In this document: in pieces, positions 32,636-46,121 of the stretch
How the letters are laid out: each line of letters begins with the position of its first letter
Numbering within the stretch: the stretch's first letter is position 1
NCBI RefSeq assembly: GCF_964340395.1
Contig: NC_135553.1
Span: forward strand, 20,701,949 to 20,749,448
Reading direction: 5' to 3'
DNA length: 47,500 bases
Source of the DNA: Glandiceps talaboti
Taxonomy: Eukaryota > Hemichordata > Enteropneusta > Spengelidae
The notes under the pieces: model-generated
Told to the model about the DNA's origin: nothing
Seen by the model: the letters and a program-made list of their open reading frames with translations, nothing else
Databases searched by the model: none
Program-made: the position numbers and the translations under genes

Positions 32636-33398
32636 CTAAGGATTCAAGTTCAATATGGCTGCTGTGTTGAATTTTCCCTGGATGCTTTACTCTAGAAATG
32701 ATCTTAATTGGTCAAAAATTGGGGTAAACTCATTTTCAATGTTCAGAAAGTCTTTTACACAAAGATGTTTCTTTCTTATCTAATATTCGCAGAAAGTCGA
32801 ATTTATGTAAATTATATGCTAATTTTGAGTGGTAAAATCTCAAGATTGTGGCTGGGAGTCATGGTTTTTTTAGTTTCAGCACACCATTACATTATATTAC
32901 CCTAGAAAAGTTGCCTTCCAACTTTAAATACGTACATGTCCGTTTCCTAGTACCATTTTCTGAAATCTGATCTACACTATGAGAAGCTTTACTTGTGATT
33001 AATTCAATCAACAATGAATTCGCTTAATAAAGGTAAATTGTTTGACGAGCTCCCACGAAATACCCTTGTACAATTATCTAATTACTTCACTATTGTATTA
33101 AAGTCATATAGGAAAAGTATACACAATATAAAAGGATTCAACATCGCGGCTGTATTGAATTTTTTCCCATGAGACATTCCTCGAAAAAATGTATCTTACT
33201 TAGTCAAAAGGCCTTGTGAAGGCTTTATAAAAGTAATTTTACTCAGAGATGTTTCTTTCTATCAAATTTTCCCCCCAAAAGTCAAATTTATGCAAATGTA
33301 TGCAAATTTGAGGGGGGCAAGATCTCAAAATTTTGCTAGGAAGGCATGTTTTTTTTGGATTCAGTACCATTAAATTACTCTAGAAAAGTTGCCTTCCA
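32636..33398. repeat. Diverged ~480 bp-period tandem duplication (unit B)
   Basis: Both copies are present as in unit A, each ending AGAAAAGTTGCCTTCCA (about 32905-32921 and 33381-33397). Confidence 0.7.
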
Positions 33399-33633
33399 GG
33401 TTTTATCTAAAAATTCCTACTAGACCATTTCCCAGTGACTTTTTTTTCTGGAATTGGAAATACACTATATCGTCAATGTAGACAGTGATATTGGTAACTT
33501 TGTTCAAAATTTCAGTTATTATCGTGACATTTGTTTAAACGGCATGGAGAGAATACTACGGAAATAATCCAACACCTACTTACCTGCATGTACGCCAGAA
33601 GTGACACCAGTAGCACGTTTTCGGCGTTGGGTA

Positions 33634-35495
33634 TGTAATTGAATATGTGTTGACACCACCATCATTTTTCCCTATTGTTAGTAAATTTATTGTGTGTAAC
33701 TTTAATGAATATTCTGACCATGCGCCCCTACATGTGGAATTGGCAGTCAGCTATTTGCATCCACAAGTAGAGAACAACGAACTCAGTACAGGGAGAGTTC
33801 GTGAAGAGTACCATTGGATCCCTAATCTTGCACCACGATGTCGTGAGGCACTACGAGTGAATCTCGATAAAATTCACACTTCTTTCAATGAAACTGAGAT
33901 TGTTTCACAAGCTACCATGAATAGTAACGTTGATAATAATTTCACTAGTGTGCTGAGTGATGGGGTATTCACTCATTTCTGTAAATCCTATGCTACCCGA
34001 TCTGGAACACCTAATAGCAATGTTCGTAAATATATTGTCTCGTAATGTACATGATAAACCTTGGTTTAATGATGAGCTAAAGCGATATTACAGAGCGCAC
34101 TCAACCAATTCAACAGGAGTAGGACTATTGAGCACCATACCTTTTTGAACGAAAAGAAACGAAAATATAAAATTTTAGAAGCTAAGCGTAAGCGATATTA
34201 TTTGCATACTGAAGGAGATATACTTGCTAATTTGAAAAAAAAAACATAACCCCAATTTTTTTTTTTAAAGGATTCCCTCGTTCGAAGAAGGGTAGTTTAG
34301 GTGTCAATTTGGGGACGTTCTCGGAGTACTTCAAACAATTACAGTCGTCTGCAGTTGACTGCGGAAGAATATGCTATCGATGAACACAACATTGTATTTG
34401 ATGAACTAGAGGCCAATATTACACAGGACGAGTTAGAGAACGCTATCGGCAAGTTAAAACGTGGGAAGACTCATAAATGTAAAGATTATCTTGTCCCAAT
34501 TTTAGTTAAAATCTTTAACTGTGTGTTACATAAAGTTTTTTTTCTAGAAAGTTGGTCATCAGCAGTACTTGTATCAATATTTAAAAAGGGTGGTGCCAGC
34601 AATTATCGTGGTATTAGTTTAGGAATTAAGTCATTTAGGTAAACTTTTCACAGCCGTAATTAATCAATGTTTGCTTACATTGTCATCGAACCAAGATGTT
34701 ATTACCGATGCTCAGTTTGGCTTTATGCCTGGCTTGAGTACTGTGAATGCACTATTTGCTTTGAACAATTTTATTGCAAAATCTTTGTCAAATAGAAAAC
34801 GTTTATATTGTGCATTTATAGACTTCAAGAAGGCTTTTGATTTTGTAAATCGATACAAGTTGTGGTATAAACTATCAAAAATAGGTATAAGGGGTAACAT
34901 CTCGAAAATAATTCGGTCTATGTACTTAAATGTCAGGTCTTGTGTTACAGTATATGGCTTCCAGTCAGATTTTTTCTTAGTACTCTTGGGTTAATGCAAG
35001 GAGAAGTATTGTCTCCTATTTTATTTTCATTGTATATTAAAACTTGGAAATGGGATTTTTGACTAACGATTGTATTCCAATTGATTGTAAATCCCTGAGT
35101 CTTTTTCTTTTAATGTATGCTGAAGATTTGGCACTTCGTTGTACGCCAATTAAATCTGGTTGGTTTACTTGCACAAACAAAAAATTGGAATGACAAACGG
35201 GCCTGATAATTGTGAGAAACTCCATATGTCCGAAAAGAATGAAAGCCGGAATACACGTGTATTGTTCAGTTTTACAAAAATACTATAAATATCCAATTTT
35301 GTAATAAGTTTGTATATATACCAGAATGGATGATTGATACCATGTAAATAGCGGTATGGTTGCGAGTTATTATGTGTTTTGAATTGGGATATTGCGTTAT
35401 TGTATTTTTTGGAAAGAATTAACTTACGGGATCCGGAGGTCAAACAATTTATATTGAAGGGATACATTCGTATTGTTCAAACTCATAATTGCTAA
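33634..35495 (+). pseudogene. CR1/jockey-like LINE pseudogene, unit B
   Basis: Same order of endonuclease end, RT blocks and frame breaks as unit A, including YAED for YADD. It lacks the 'TAGTCAAGTC' stretch at about 34221 and has small A/T run changes. Just upstream, codon TGG replaces the TGA of unit A (GTTGGGTATG versus GTTGAGTATG). Confidence 0.85.
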
Positions 35496-35590
35496 TATTG
35501 CCAGTGAATGAGACCGAGTGTAATGGCACTGAGTCAGCAACTGTATGGTTTCACTTTTGTGTGAAATTTTGTCTTCAAAATCTATAATAC

Positions 35591-35997
35591 TTTGCGGGAG
35601 TTTTGTGCGAAGGTATTTTCCGATTCGGCAGAATGGATTAGAAAAATGTTAGCGGAGCTATGTTCACAAAACAGTTACTACATGATTTTTTGGGGGATTC
35701 ATCGCTGTTGACGATGAACGTTATTCACAATATATGATTTGACTTATTCTCTTAATTATCGAGTTGTGGTTATGCTATATGTCATACCTATCTATAAAAC
35801 TAAGCGAGGGTTTTGTCAGGGGGTATTTCCCGATTCTGCCGAATAATGGATTAGAAACATAATAGCGGAGCTATAGTTCTACATGAAATTTGCGGGATAT
35901 TCATCGCTGTCGACGATACCTTTCGAGCACTACTCATAAGAAACTATTTGTATTATTCTCTTAATCTTATCAAATTGTGGTTATGCCATATGCCAGT
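35591..35997. repeat. Diverged 212 bp tandem duplication (unit B)
   Basis: AGCGGAGCTAT recurs at about 35651 and 35863, as in unit A. Confidence 0.75.
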
Positions 35998-36072
35998 TTT
36001 TAGCACAACTGAACTATAACTTGTAAGGTTCAGTAGTGCTTATGACATGGTGTGGTGTCTGTGCAGTGTCTC

Positions 36073-36292
36073 ATACATACATACATGTACATACATACAT
36101 ACATACATACATACATACATACATACATACATACATACATACATACACACACACACGCATACATACATACATACATACATATATTACTTGTATACATACA
36201 TACATATATACATATTTACATACATACATATATACACACATACATACATACATACATACATACATACATACATACATACATACATACATACA

Positions 36293-36325
<33 letters not shown>

Positions 36326-36393
36326 TACTTGTATACATACATACATATATACATACATACATACATACATATATACACACATACATACATACA

Positions 36394-36427
<34 letters not shown>

Positions 36428-36429
36428 CA

Positions 36430-36462
<33 letters not shown>

Positions 36463-36482
36463 TACTTGTATACATACATACA

Positions 36483-36535
<53 letters not shown>

Positions 36536-36624
36536 TACTTGTATACATACATACATACATACATACATACATACATACACACACACATACATACATACAT
36601 ACATACATATATTACTTGTATACA

Positions 36625-36658
<34 letters not shown>

Positions 36659-36741
36659 CATACATACATACATACATACATACATACATACATACATACA
36701 TACATACAGACATACACACCCACATATATTACTTGTATACA

Positions 36742-36772
<31 letters not shown>

Positions 36773-36991
36773 CATACACATACATACACACCCATACATA
36801 CACACACACACATACATACATACATACATACATACATGCATACATACATACATACATATATACATACATGCATATATACATACATACATATATTACTTGT
36901 ATACATACATACATACATACATACATACACACATATATACATACATACATACATACATACATACACACATACATACATAAACACACATACA

Positions 36992-37025
<34 letters not shown>

Positions 37026-37032
37026 CATACAT
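36073..37032. repeat. (TACA)n inter-unit array B/C with punctuating TATTACTTGTATAC
   Basis: About 960 bases, with seven punctuating phrases and more TATACA and TTTACA variants than array A/B. Phrase order differs from array A/B, so the arrays evolve faster than the units. Confidence 0.97.
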
Positions 37033-37767
37033 AATTTGCAGCATTAATACATGTCATATTTATGTTTATCTTGAGCGATAAATAAAAATGAATATACAGG
37101 TCAGATAAAGGGAAACTATACATAGACAAGGCTGATTAAGCTACATAGACATTATGGTGATTGGAGGAAGTACAGAATAATGATGCACAACGATGCAGCA
37201 CAGGAAACTATATAAGAACACATTTTGTACTTTAAAAAAAACATTAACTAGATCAAATTTTTCTTACATCTGTATTAGAAAGCTTTTGAATTGTTGGGGA
37301 AAACAATGCCTATATACTTGCTGGCCAGATTATGTTTTTCAAACGTTCTGACATGAATTGAAGATTTGTATGTTCGACTCATTTTAACAGGCAAATACTT
37401 CCAGAGCGAAATATATTCACTATAATTGTTTTTGCATATAATTAAGTAATACAGTTATTATGAACAAAAACAAAACATTAGTGTTCATAATTACATACTA
37501 AACCATAGACAAGTGTGTTACTTGTAGGTGATATAACTGACAAAAATCGCGATGTGATATGCAGAAAAGATAAAAGGATTATGTAACTGTCATAATGATT
37601 GCCTCTTTGCTTATGCGCGTCACTTCAAAGAAGTATTTCTCGTTTGACATCATTTCATGTGAAGCATAAGTCATCTCAAACAATCAAACCAATTCTTCAA
37701 ATCTCAACTTGTGAATTGAGCTTTCGACGAGAGAAGAACCTCGAGCTCTAGCATTGTCCACTCGCTA

Positions 37768-37781
37768 CCACTAGATGGCGT
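37768..37781 (+). promoter_or_regulatory. CTCF-like motif, unit C
   Basis: CCACTAGATGGCGT, intact as in unit B, next to the 3' end of GCNT copy C. Confidence 0.35.
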
Positions 37782-37908
37782 ATTAGCAGATTGGAACCGA
37801 ATGTGACATGGTTGAGTTGGCCGCAACATATAAAATGGTGTAGATTCCAGCGTACTTCAATGATTAAGTATAATGGTTCACATCCCGAATGCGTGGAAAT
37901 GTCGAATC

Positions 37909-39327
37909 TCAAGGAACCTCGTCACTATCAGTATTGTGTCTAGTAAGGTATGAAGTGGAGAAGTTTTTGTAAAATTGAAGGTTTGGTTTGATAGGGTTGT
38001 ATGTACGGTTGTTTATTAATTCTTCTAAACACTCAAGAGTAACACTGTCGAAATCAGCATGGAATTTGTTAGCAAATAAATGCGGTCTCCCAACTAAACT
38101 TGGTAGATCCTTCCAACCATACACACAGATTTCACGTACTATTTTACCATTGCACGGACCATGCCATATTTTGGCTCTTACTACCTCATCAATCATCGTA
38201 TCTTCCTTTACAAACTCATAACCTCCAGGTACACCAGGTAATCTGCTCAACGTCTGATAAAAGAATTCGTCAGGACATAAAGTATCACTAAGCCAGGCAA
38301 ACCACTCAAATGCAATGTTGGAATAAAGAACAAAGTTGACAAATTCTCTTGTCAACGCAACGTGAAGTTCACCTTTGAAGGTAGGTCCATCAAAAGGTTT
38401 TGATTCTGTTTTACGTTCACCAGACTGCTTGACAGTACCGCTGGAGATAACATATTTGAATTTGTGCCGCTCAGAAAGAACATCTGATTTTAAAAATATA
38501 AAACTCATGACGTTGTTTCTTCCTTGAAATTCTTTCAAAATCTGAACAATTTCAAGGTTTGTCTTTAAAGGAAATTCTTGTCCGCTTAGGTTTAGGTAAT
38601 ACTTCCAATTTGGATTTCTCTTTTCTAAATCTGACAAGCAGTTGAGTTCTGCTCTGACAACTTCGATGGAACCCCATGTTACTGTTGCAAGTCGAGATGG
38701 TACGAACACATTGTCGAAACACTTTGTAATCGCCTGCACTGCCTGATGGATTTCAGTCGAAGCCTTTTTGTCTACGTGTATGCAGTAAGTGTTTTGGGGA
38801 CGATAAATTGTTCGTAATAACTGTTCAAACTGTGAAACCGATTTGTACATGTATATTCCAAAGGCGAGTGGAAATTCCAATTCTTCCTCTGTTACTGGCT
38901 TGGAATACCCTCTTTCTTGGATAAACTGTGTACAATTGCTCGCCAGTTTTTGGAAAGCTGTGTCATCTACAATTTGGGATTTTAGGTAAGTATTCACGGA
39001 TTCAACACGTGTCGTATTAATATTGTCTTTACCGAATATTATTTTGGAACATATATCTGCATTACCACTTCTGGTCAATGTTGTTCGATATCGAAATGTT
39101 GATGTGACTTCAGTTTTTTTCAAACGGTAAATACTGGCATTTGTGCGTACGTTTGATGGCCACAGTTGCAGATCAGTAGTGCCTACGAGGTTGTGAAGGG
39201 TGCCAACCCTAGGAGAAGAAAATCTACCGATTGCAATCGAAAATAAAATAACTACCAACACACTGATTACAAGCAGCATTCCAAAAACTCTGATGAACTT
39301 CTTGTTGTTAGAATATAAATGTGACAT
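37909..39327 (-). CDS. GT14 core-2-type beta-1,6-N-acetylglucosaminyltransferase, copy C
   Basis: 472 residues, with the same anchor, stem and Branch domain layout as copy A. It differs from A at eight residues: I74V, K105T, M111V, C219G, T289K, V378M, I382V and V413G. Gly219 restores a WGS phrase that I recall as usual in GT14 enzymes, so Cys219 in A and B is probably the derived state. K105T keeps the N104 sequon. Val413Gly, close to the HLFANKF block, is the only change in a strongly conserved stretch. Catalytic Glu354 and the conserved cysteines are intact. Confidence 0.93.
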   Translation of the reverse strand: MSHLYSNNKKFIRVFGMLLVISVLVVILFSIAIGRFSSPRVGTLHNLVGTTDLQLWPSNVRTNASIYRLKKTEVTSTFRYRTTLTRSGNADICSKIIFGKDNINTTRVESVNTYLKSQIVDDTAFQKLASNCTQFIQERGYSKPVTEEELEFPLAFGIYMYKSVSQFEQLLRTIYRPQNTYCIHVDKKASTEIHQAVQAITKCFDNVFVPSRLATVTWGSIEVVRAELNCLSDLEKRNPNWKYYLNLSGQEFPLKTNLEIVQILKEFQGRNNVMSFIFLKSDVLSERHKFKYVISSGTVKQSGERKTESKPFDGPTFKGELHVALTREFVNFVLYSNIAFEWFAWLSDTLCPDEFFYQTLSRLPGVPGGYEFVKEDTMIDEVVRAKIWHGPCNGKIVREICVYGWKDLPSLVGRPHLFANKFHADFDSVTLECLEELINNRTYNPIKPNLQFYKNFSTSYLTRHNTDSDEVP

Positions 39328-39378
39328 CTTTGCAAACTCGATTTTATGTTGTTATACTAAACCGTTGATGGCGCTCTT

Positions 39379-39386
39379 CTTATATA
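39379..39386 (-). promoter_or_regulatory. TATA box of GCNT-like copy C
   Basis: GGTATATAAG on the minus strand, identical to copy A in sequence and spacing. Confidence 0.6.
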
Positions 39387-39635
39387 CCAAAATAAAGTGT
39401 GAACAACTGAAACGCCCTCGACCTCATCTGAAAATAAAGAAACAGTTCACACATTATCCACGGTATAGTATTGTGTGTCCCAACTGCAACTGTTGACAAG
39501 TTTTAGAATTATAGCCCAATTTAAGTTCAACTTGAATTGCTTATTAACTTCAAGGTGTATATAATTCCCTGAATATTTTGTAAGACTTTGTCATGACTTG
39601 AAGTAAAGAGAGGAGTAGACATTGAGTAAGTGTAC

Positions 39636-40411
39636 GGGAGCCTTCAGTAATTACAAGGGGGGCTGCTGGGGGAAATTAGGCTTGGACTGTTGTATAAAAT
39701 GTTACTCTCCCCGAATCCGTTGTTCTAAAAAATGGCCCTCCCTCAGCTTTCTTTCAATAAAACATAACCCTCCCCTATTCAAAACATAAGTTAAATGTCA
39801 GATATGTAAAAGAACATGAGTCCAAGAATCAATGGCAAGGACGTCATTCCACCGCTGCCACCAATGTTGAAAGTTTTAAAGGAATTCGATAATTTCCCAC
39901 TACTACTGAATGTCGATGTGTGTGAAGGCATTGCATTAACAAATACCTGTATTTTGATCTTATTGGCTGAGCTGAAGCCCACAATTCAACTCCCAATGAT
40001 TAGATTGGCACACTCCTCACATCGTCAGGCGTGAGGTCAGCATCTCCACAACATTATCCCTGGTATCTTACCCAACTGCTCCCGTTACTTGTCAGACCCA
40101 CTCCTTTCCTCACACCACAACTGGCTATTAATTTATTACATGGTTGTCAGCAGCAATTTGATATGAGTCATGTACCTAACTCTAACACAAACCCTAACTT
40201 TAACCCTAACCCTAATCCGGATGGCAATAAAATTTGGAACCGGTGGCAGCAATGGGATGACAAAACACCTAAAATAATGCAATGTTAGGCAATGCAATAA
40301 GTCAAAGTAAAACGTGACCCTCCCTCTAATCCCATTTTCTAAAATATGGCCCTCCCCCGACAGTCAATTTGTAAAATGTTACCCCACCCCTTTGTAAATG
40401 CAGAAAGCTTA
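39636..40411. mobile_element. Non-autonomous repeat family, member I (unit C)
   Basis: Counterpart of 9074-9894. It has a shortened telomere-like tract and lost a few bases of the right end (AAAGCTTAGG for AAAGCTTCCTTAGG). Confidence 0.6.
40175..40216. repeat. Telomere-like (CCCTAA)n tract, unit C, halved
   Basis: 42 bases against 84 in A and B; the central GTTAACCCTAACC block is gone. Confidence 0.85.
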
Positions 40412-41890
40412 GGTTGATTATCGAATACCTAAAATACACTGCTTTATCCAAAACTGTTACCAAGTCTCTTATTAAACAATCTGCAGATACATAATTATAC
40501 TGACATGTTGAATTACCACTTTGATGAGTTTCTTGAGGATCCATAATTTTGGTCACAGGGACATTTATATTGCTTGGATTGTTGTTTCCCGAAGGAAAAT
40601 ATCATACGAATCCTGTTACTACAAATATACCACTGTCCAATACAAGCGCTATACAAGAAGAGTAAGGGGGAGATACATAAAAAAACATTATTTTGACCAT
40701 TTTTGAGATTGTATGCTCTTTTGCCATAATAAATTTTCATCTTTCTATCTGCTCAACTTGAACTAGGGTTGAGTTTTGCAATTATGAGAAAGGAACATAA
40801 GCAAATGCAGGTGCACCCAAACGTCTAAAAAAGTTATATTTTATCGATATAAATTCACGATATTTGCATACAACTGAGACGATTGACAGAGGATTGTGCA
40901 AAATATACACGGGTGTCAAATACGCGCTTGCTCAGATCACGCGCTATCGATGGCTGGCTATATCTTATATGATCACTAAGTTTTATGTAATGCATATTTG
41001 CATACAGAGGAATTTGTACCAGACAACGTACAATTAATGAAAATTGTCGTATTTTCAAAGTTAAGAGTACTATTCCGAGCCATTTTTAGCTGGGACTTAT
41101 TTATCTTGTGTTTATGCTTGTCTGGATATTTCAATTGAAGGTAAATGGCCAGTAATCGTTCAGGTTTTACAGGACATTTCGCTGTATGCCCCTTGTGTTC
41201 TTTCCAAGTGGTAGTGGAATATTACTATAATTAGCTCTAAGCGAAAAAAAAATTGTGCGGTTCTGATAACATTCAATTTTAAAATAGGTGGGGTAGGTAG
41301 ATTTTTTAATTTTATTTTATTATATATTTTTTCATGTGTGAGTGTCTAGTTCAGGTTTTCCATTGTTTTCCAAATTGTCTATGTGTTGTTTATTTCTTCC
41401 TATCAGATGTACATCTATTACAGATTGGAAGAATTATAGTTTTATATTGTCGTTTTAAGTTGATGTCAGTTTCCGCATCCACTATTTCTTGTGAGACTTC
41501 ACGATTTTCGCGATTTTATTATTATTTTTCTCGAATACATAACAAAAAGTTCAGGGTCGGCGTGAAAAACAAGGTGGGTCGGGTAACCGGAACCAAACAA
41601 CGTTTTTTATTTGGCCTTAGACAAGGGAAACAACGTTACAGCAAGCTAAGAAATGCTACGCGTCCATATGCCTTTAATAGGTGACGTAGCTACCTTTATG
41701 TTGTCATTGTGTATTGTAATTAGCTAGGTCAGTGCTTTTACTGAATCACGCCTCGTATGTCACATCACGTCTGTTGGTATGTATACTGTTGGTATGTATG
41801 TCAGAGGCCACTTCAAACAATAACTTTCTTTGGTGAGATTGTGAGACGGATGAGTAAACGCCTGCAATCAGAACAATTCAAATTGAAAGT
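40412..41890. other. Non-coding spacer, unit C
   Basis: Counterpart of 9895-11370. No gene seen. Confidence 0.5.
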
Positions 41891-42450
41891 GGCAAGGGGA
41901 CGAGCAGGGGAAATCAAGTCGGATTTGTTGTGTAAAATGTGACTGTCCGCGAGGATACCATTTTCTAAAACTTGGTCCTCCAACAATTTCCTTTCTCTAA
42001 AAAAACACATGACCCTCCCATTACTGATTATTCCCTGTGTTTGGATCTTATCTACAGAGCTGAAGGCTTCACCCCCCTCTACCGACATTGCTTGGGCCGA
42101 GGTCAACATCCCCACTGCACGAGTGTACCCGAATGTCTTATACCACATTCTTCTGTACTCCTTATATCTTGTGAGACATAATAGCGCATAATTGATTCAC
42201 TACATGGTTGTCAGCAGCGATTTCACTTGTTCTGATATTATTGTACAACTGATGGAAGGTGACAATGGTGGTATGCGAAATACACAAAACCTATTCAAAG
42301 TTATATCAAAATTGGTCATAGTAAATTGTGACTGAACCGTCATTTCATTTTGAAATTCTTAAATGTGGCCCTCTCCAAATAACCTATTTGTAAAATCTGA
42401 CTGCTCCCAATTCCCACGGAGCTCCCTCATATGTAATTAATGAAGGCTCC
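41891..42450. mobile_element. Non-autonomous repeat family, member II (unit C)
   Basis: Counterpart of 11371-11936. Confidence 0.55.
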
Positions 42451-42550
42451 ATTTGTTAGTCTCAGTTCAGTCAGTAGTCTGGTGATTAGGTGAAGGATAA
42501 CGATAATAATTTGTAGCAATAAATTTACACTTGGTATGTTTATATACAGT

Positions 42551-42690
42551 TTAATATAGACAACAATGAAACTCATCTTCGACTAGGTTAAGGTTGCAAA
42601 ATTGACATAGACGTTCGCTTCTAGTTAAACTTGAAATTGTGCCCACTCTCAATTTTGAGACTGTGGTCATAGACACGAAATTGGCAAATA
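42551..42690 (-). pseudogene. LINE C-terminal fragment, unit C
   Basis: Same cysteine-rich tail and stop as units A and B. Confidence 0.62.
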
Positions 42691-42710
42691 TTTTTATATA
42701 TGTATATATA

Positions 42711-42739
42711 GTTTTGGTAGTACTCAGTACTACCAAAAC
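42711..42739. repeat. 29 bp palindrome, unit C
   Basis: Identical to the unit B form: arms GTTTTGGTAGTACT around one C. Confidence 0.88.
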
Positions 42740-42797
42740 TATTACGCTCTGCCACTGCGGTATAGAGCACTGTCTTAGCAGATTGATACTCACCAAG

Positions 42798-43031
<234 letters not shown>

Positions 43032-43824
43032 TGTGATAAGGCCGTCTATTTTAAAACAGTGGCAAACTGAAAGTGTTCTTTGTTTGGATGATCCTGTGAA
43101 TGCAGGTGCCTGATATGTTTTCCCCTCCATTATCTGTACATACTATTACAAACTGTAACCTTAAAAACAGGTCTTATTCATAGATTGCAGCGAAAAGAAG
43201 AAATTTTTCGAGCAGAAATAATGTTCCAATAAAAAATGATTAGATCATATACACCATTCAATGTGTCTTTGACACTCAATAAAGGATAGGGTCATGTGGT
43301 ACACTAGACTAAGTACAGCTGTACATCATGCGAACCTCTAAAACCAATGTCCCGGAAACATAGAAAGGTAAACTACTGACAAAAACAGCTCACGACAATT
43401 GTGAGTATTGAAGTAATGGGTCACTTACTTGTTTGAAAATCGTTTAACCGAAAACAGGTTCCGAGTCAAGATCCGAATGTGTCTAAAGTTATAGAACAGA
43501 ATTCAAACCACAATCTGTACGACATCTGAATTCTCGAATTTATAAGTGTTGTGGAGGTCCTTTGTCGGTAATCACGTGTTCGAATGTCCACGACAAAGCC
43601 AAATTGGGTCAAAGTTGAGTTCCATATGAAAGCAGACCCTCTCCGAGTTAATAGTCTTAGCAAAAACCCAAATGAATAGTCCCACCAAATCGAAGGCATG
43701 TGTTTGTAACAAGATCATAAATGAGGTTAGAATCTACTTTGATATTCTGAAACGACATTTTATTCCTTTTACTTTCTTAGTTGTAAATTAGTCATGAATG
43801 ATACCCTAAGTTGACCTTAAGTAC
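43032..43824. other. Non-coding spacer, unit C
   Basis: Counterpart of 12479-13268; nothing recognised. Confidence 0.45.
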
Positions 43825-44522
43825 GGGAGCCTTCAGTAATTACAGGGGGTTAGTCCAATGTGCTAAAAAGTTACCCTCCCTCAATTTCCTTTCTCTAAAT
43901 GACCCCCCCCCCTCTTCAGTGAAAAATATTTTTAACGAGAACCTGGGATCGAATCCCACTAGAGAAAGGGAATTTTTCTGTAGTACATTCCACCACATTG
44001 GTAGTTTTTATAGGCATTTGTTGTTTCCCACTGTTGCCACTACACTGAGATTGTGTGTTCGTATTAAATCAATGCATGTGTTTCGATCTATTGGCTGAGC
44101 TGAAGGCCAGAACTCTCAAAGACTAGATGAGTGAACAATTAACAACCTCGTGACCAAGGTCAACATCTACACTCCACCACATTATCCACATATCTAGCCA
44201 CACTGTTCCCCCTTTACTACTGTAATACCCGCTCCTCTCCTCACACCACAACTAAAAGTTCATTTTCTGCATTTCACTGATAGGTTATGGTATTACTTTA
44301 CAATGGTGGCAGTGGTGGGATACGGTAGCGGCAGGATTTGGAACTGGTGGACAATGGTGGGATCATCTCAAAATCATAAAATTTAAAAAATAGAGTCAAT
44401 GTACATGTGATCCTCCCCTAATTTCCATTTTCTAAAATATGGCCCTCCCCAGAGGACCGATTTGAAAAAAAGTGTTCCCCTAATTCCCGGTCCCCGCCCC
44501 TTGTAATCAGTGAAGACTCCCT
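43825..44522. mobile_element. Non-autonomous repeat family, member III (unit C)
   Basis: Full length as in unit A, with the same ~25-base inverted ends. Confidence 0.65.
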
Positions 44523-44782
44523 AATTATATGTTGTTGCCTAGTGTAGTGTAACAAGGCCAGAAGTCATCCTTAGGTATACATTTACATTCATATCACTGC
44601 TGAGATGTGCTATAGCTCCTGGCTGGCAGATTGTTTTTCTGTCAGCGCAAAGTTAAATTATTACTACAGTTGGGTTAATCAGACCATGATGAACTCTAAG
44701 ATTGAAAAGGTGGCCTGAATGAGGTGAAAACACAGGTATGGTGTGGTTTTGTTGGTTTTACAACTATACCACGTACATAATG

Positions 44783-45018
44783 TAGACTGTCGAAAGTCGT
44801 TCGTACTTATTTTGCTATGTTTCATCTAAAAGAAAGTCGTCATATCTCTCCGTAGCACTGAATACTAATGCCTACCGATAGAAACTGCGAGTGCCGAAGG
44901 CACGAACGGCACTCGCTGTTCAATCAGTACGCGGTTATAGTATTGCTCCCGATCGGAGCAAGGCGACGACTTTAGATAAATCGTAGTAAAAAAGGCACAA
45001 ACGACTGTCGACAGTCTA
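44783..45018. mobile_element. 236 bp hAT-type MITE (unit C)
   Basis: Same ends and ACATAATG duplication (44775-44782, 45019-45026). It has extra substitutions in the GGATCGGAGCG block. Confidence 0.82.
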
Positions 45019-45026
45019 ACATAATG

Positions 45027-46121
45027 CTGTGTGTCAAATGACAAGTAGGGTATTTGGCTGCTAGAAATGTTTCCTACACGCGTACGGATGATCACGGTTA
45101 CGTAGTAACCCCGTCAGTGTTACTGGTTATATGGTGACCTCAGTTGGCCAAGCCATAGTTTCTCTCTCTATTTACTACAAATGGTGTTGCGGATCTCACC
45201 TGATGCGTATGACAGCTTTTGACATTTAAATATCACGCGTTAAAATCACATTTCGAATACAGTATGATAATCAAAATGTAAATTGACAAACAATTGTATT
45301 TAATTTCTAATTATTCAACCTTATATTGTAATATTTTGTGAGATTTTTTGATTACTTAAATATTAAAAAAAAATAATTTCCGGGTTTGTTTATCTTTTCC
45401 CTGAGAAAGGATTAATTCTACATGTAATGACCAGTTACTAATTATGTTAAGTTTTAAAAAAAATATAACAGAACATAAGCTGTAGACGGACATGAAATGA
45501 GATTTCATATATGCAATACTCAGCATAAATTAGGACTATTTGCTACAATCACATGCATTTTTTGAGTGTACTAGTTTTAAAAATTGTCTTCCTGATAATT
45601 GTACTTTCCCAGTAATGACAAGTGTTGGATATTATGAACCACAATTATACTGTAACACTACATTTAGTAGTTGATGTACTATATTATAAATATACTATTA
45701 TACTCATAAGAGAAATATCCATTTGCGAGGCAAGCAACTACATTAAATTGACTGTCTCTAAACTGAAACTGATAACTTGACATGGTATGACAAGCAGCAA
45801 CTTCAGAGTCTCATTTCCTCTCCTAATGCATGTTATTATTTTTAAATTTCCAGGAAAAGATTCTCCTGCAAGAAAATTCAGATAAAGAAGAGTAGTGATT
45901 TATCATATAAAAAGAATTGATATTGTGAAGGGTACATGAGATTTAATTTTGAGATCTTTGTTTTCTTGGATATGATTTTGAATTCAAGAAGCAATGTTTT
46001 ACTTGCCGGGCTTTTCTATTTATGAGCACTCATAAAATACCGTTAAAAATAATTTATTTACCTTTTGGTAAATATACAGAGAATAGAGGAAAAGCTGCAT
46101 ACAGAACAAAAAACAAAGTGG
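45027..46121. other. AT-rich non-coding spacer, unit C
   Basis: Counterpart of 14472-15577; nothing recognised. Confidence 0.5.

Larger units (their letters stand above)
19953..36072. repeat. Tandem segmental duplication, unit B (complete, with hAT insertion)
   Basis: Start-to-start distance to unit C is about 17,080 bases; without the hAT element and one target copy the unit is about 13,120. It lacks ~90 bases near its left end (present in A and C) and ~170 bases inside member III. Confidence 0.96.
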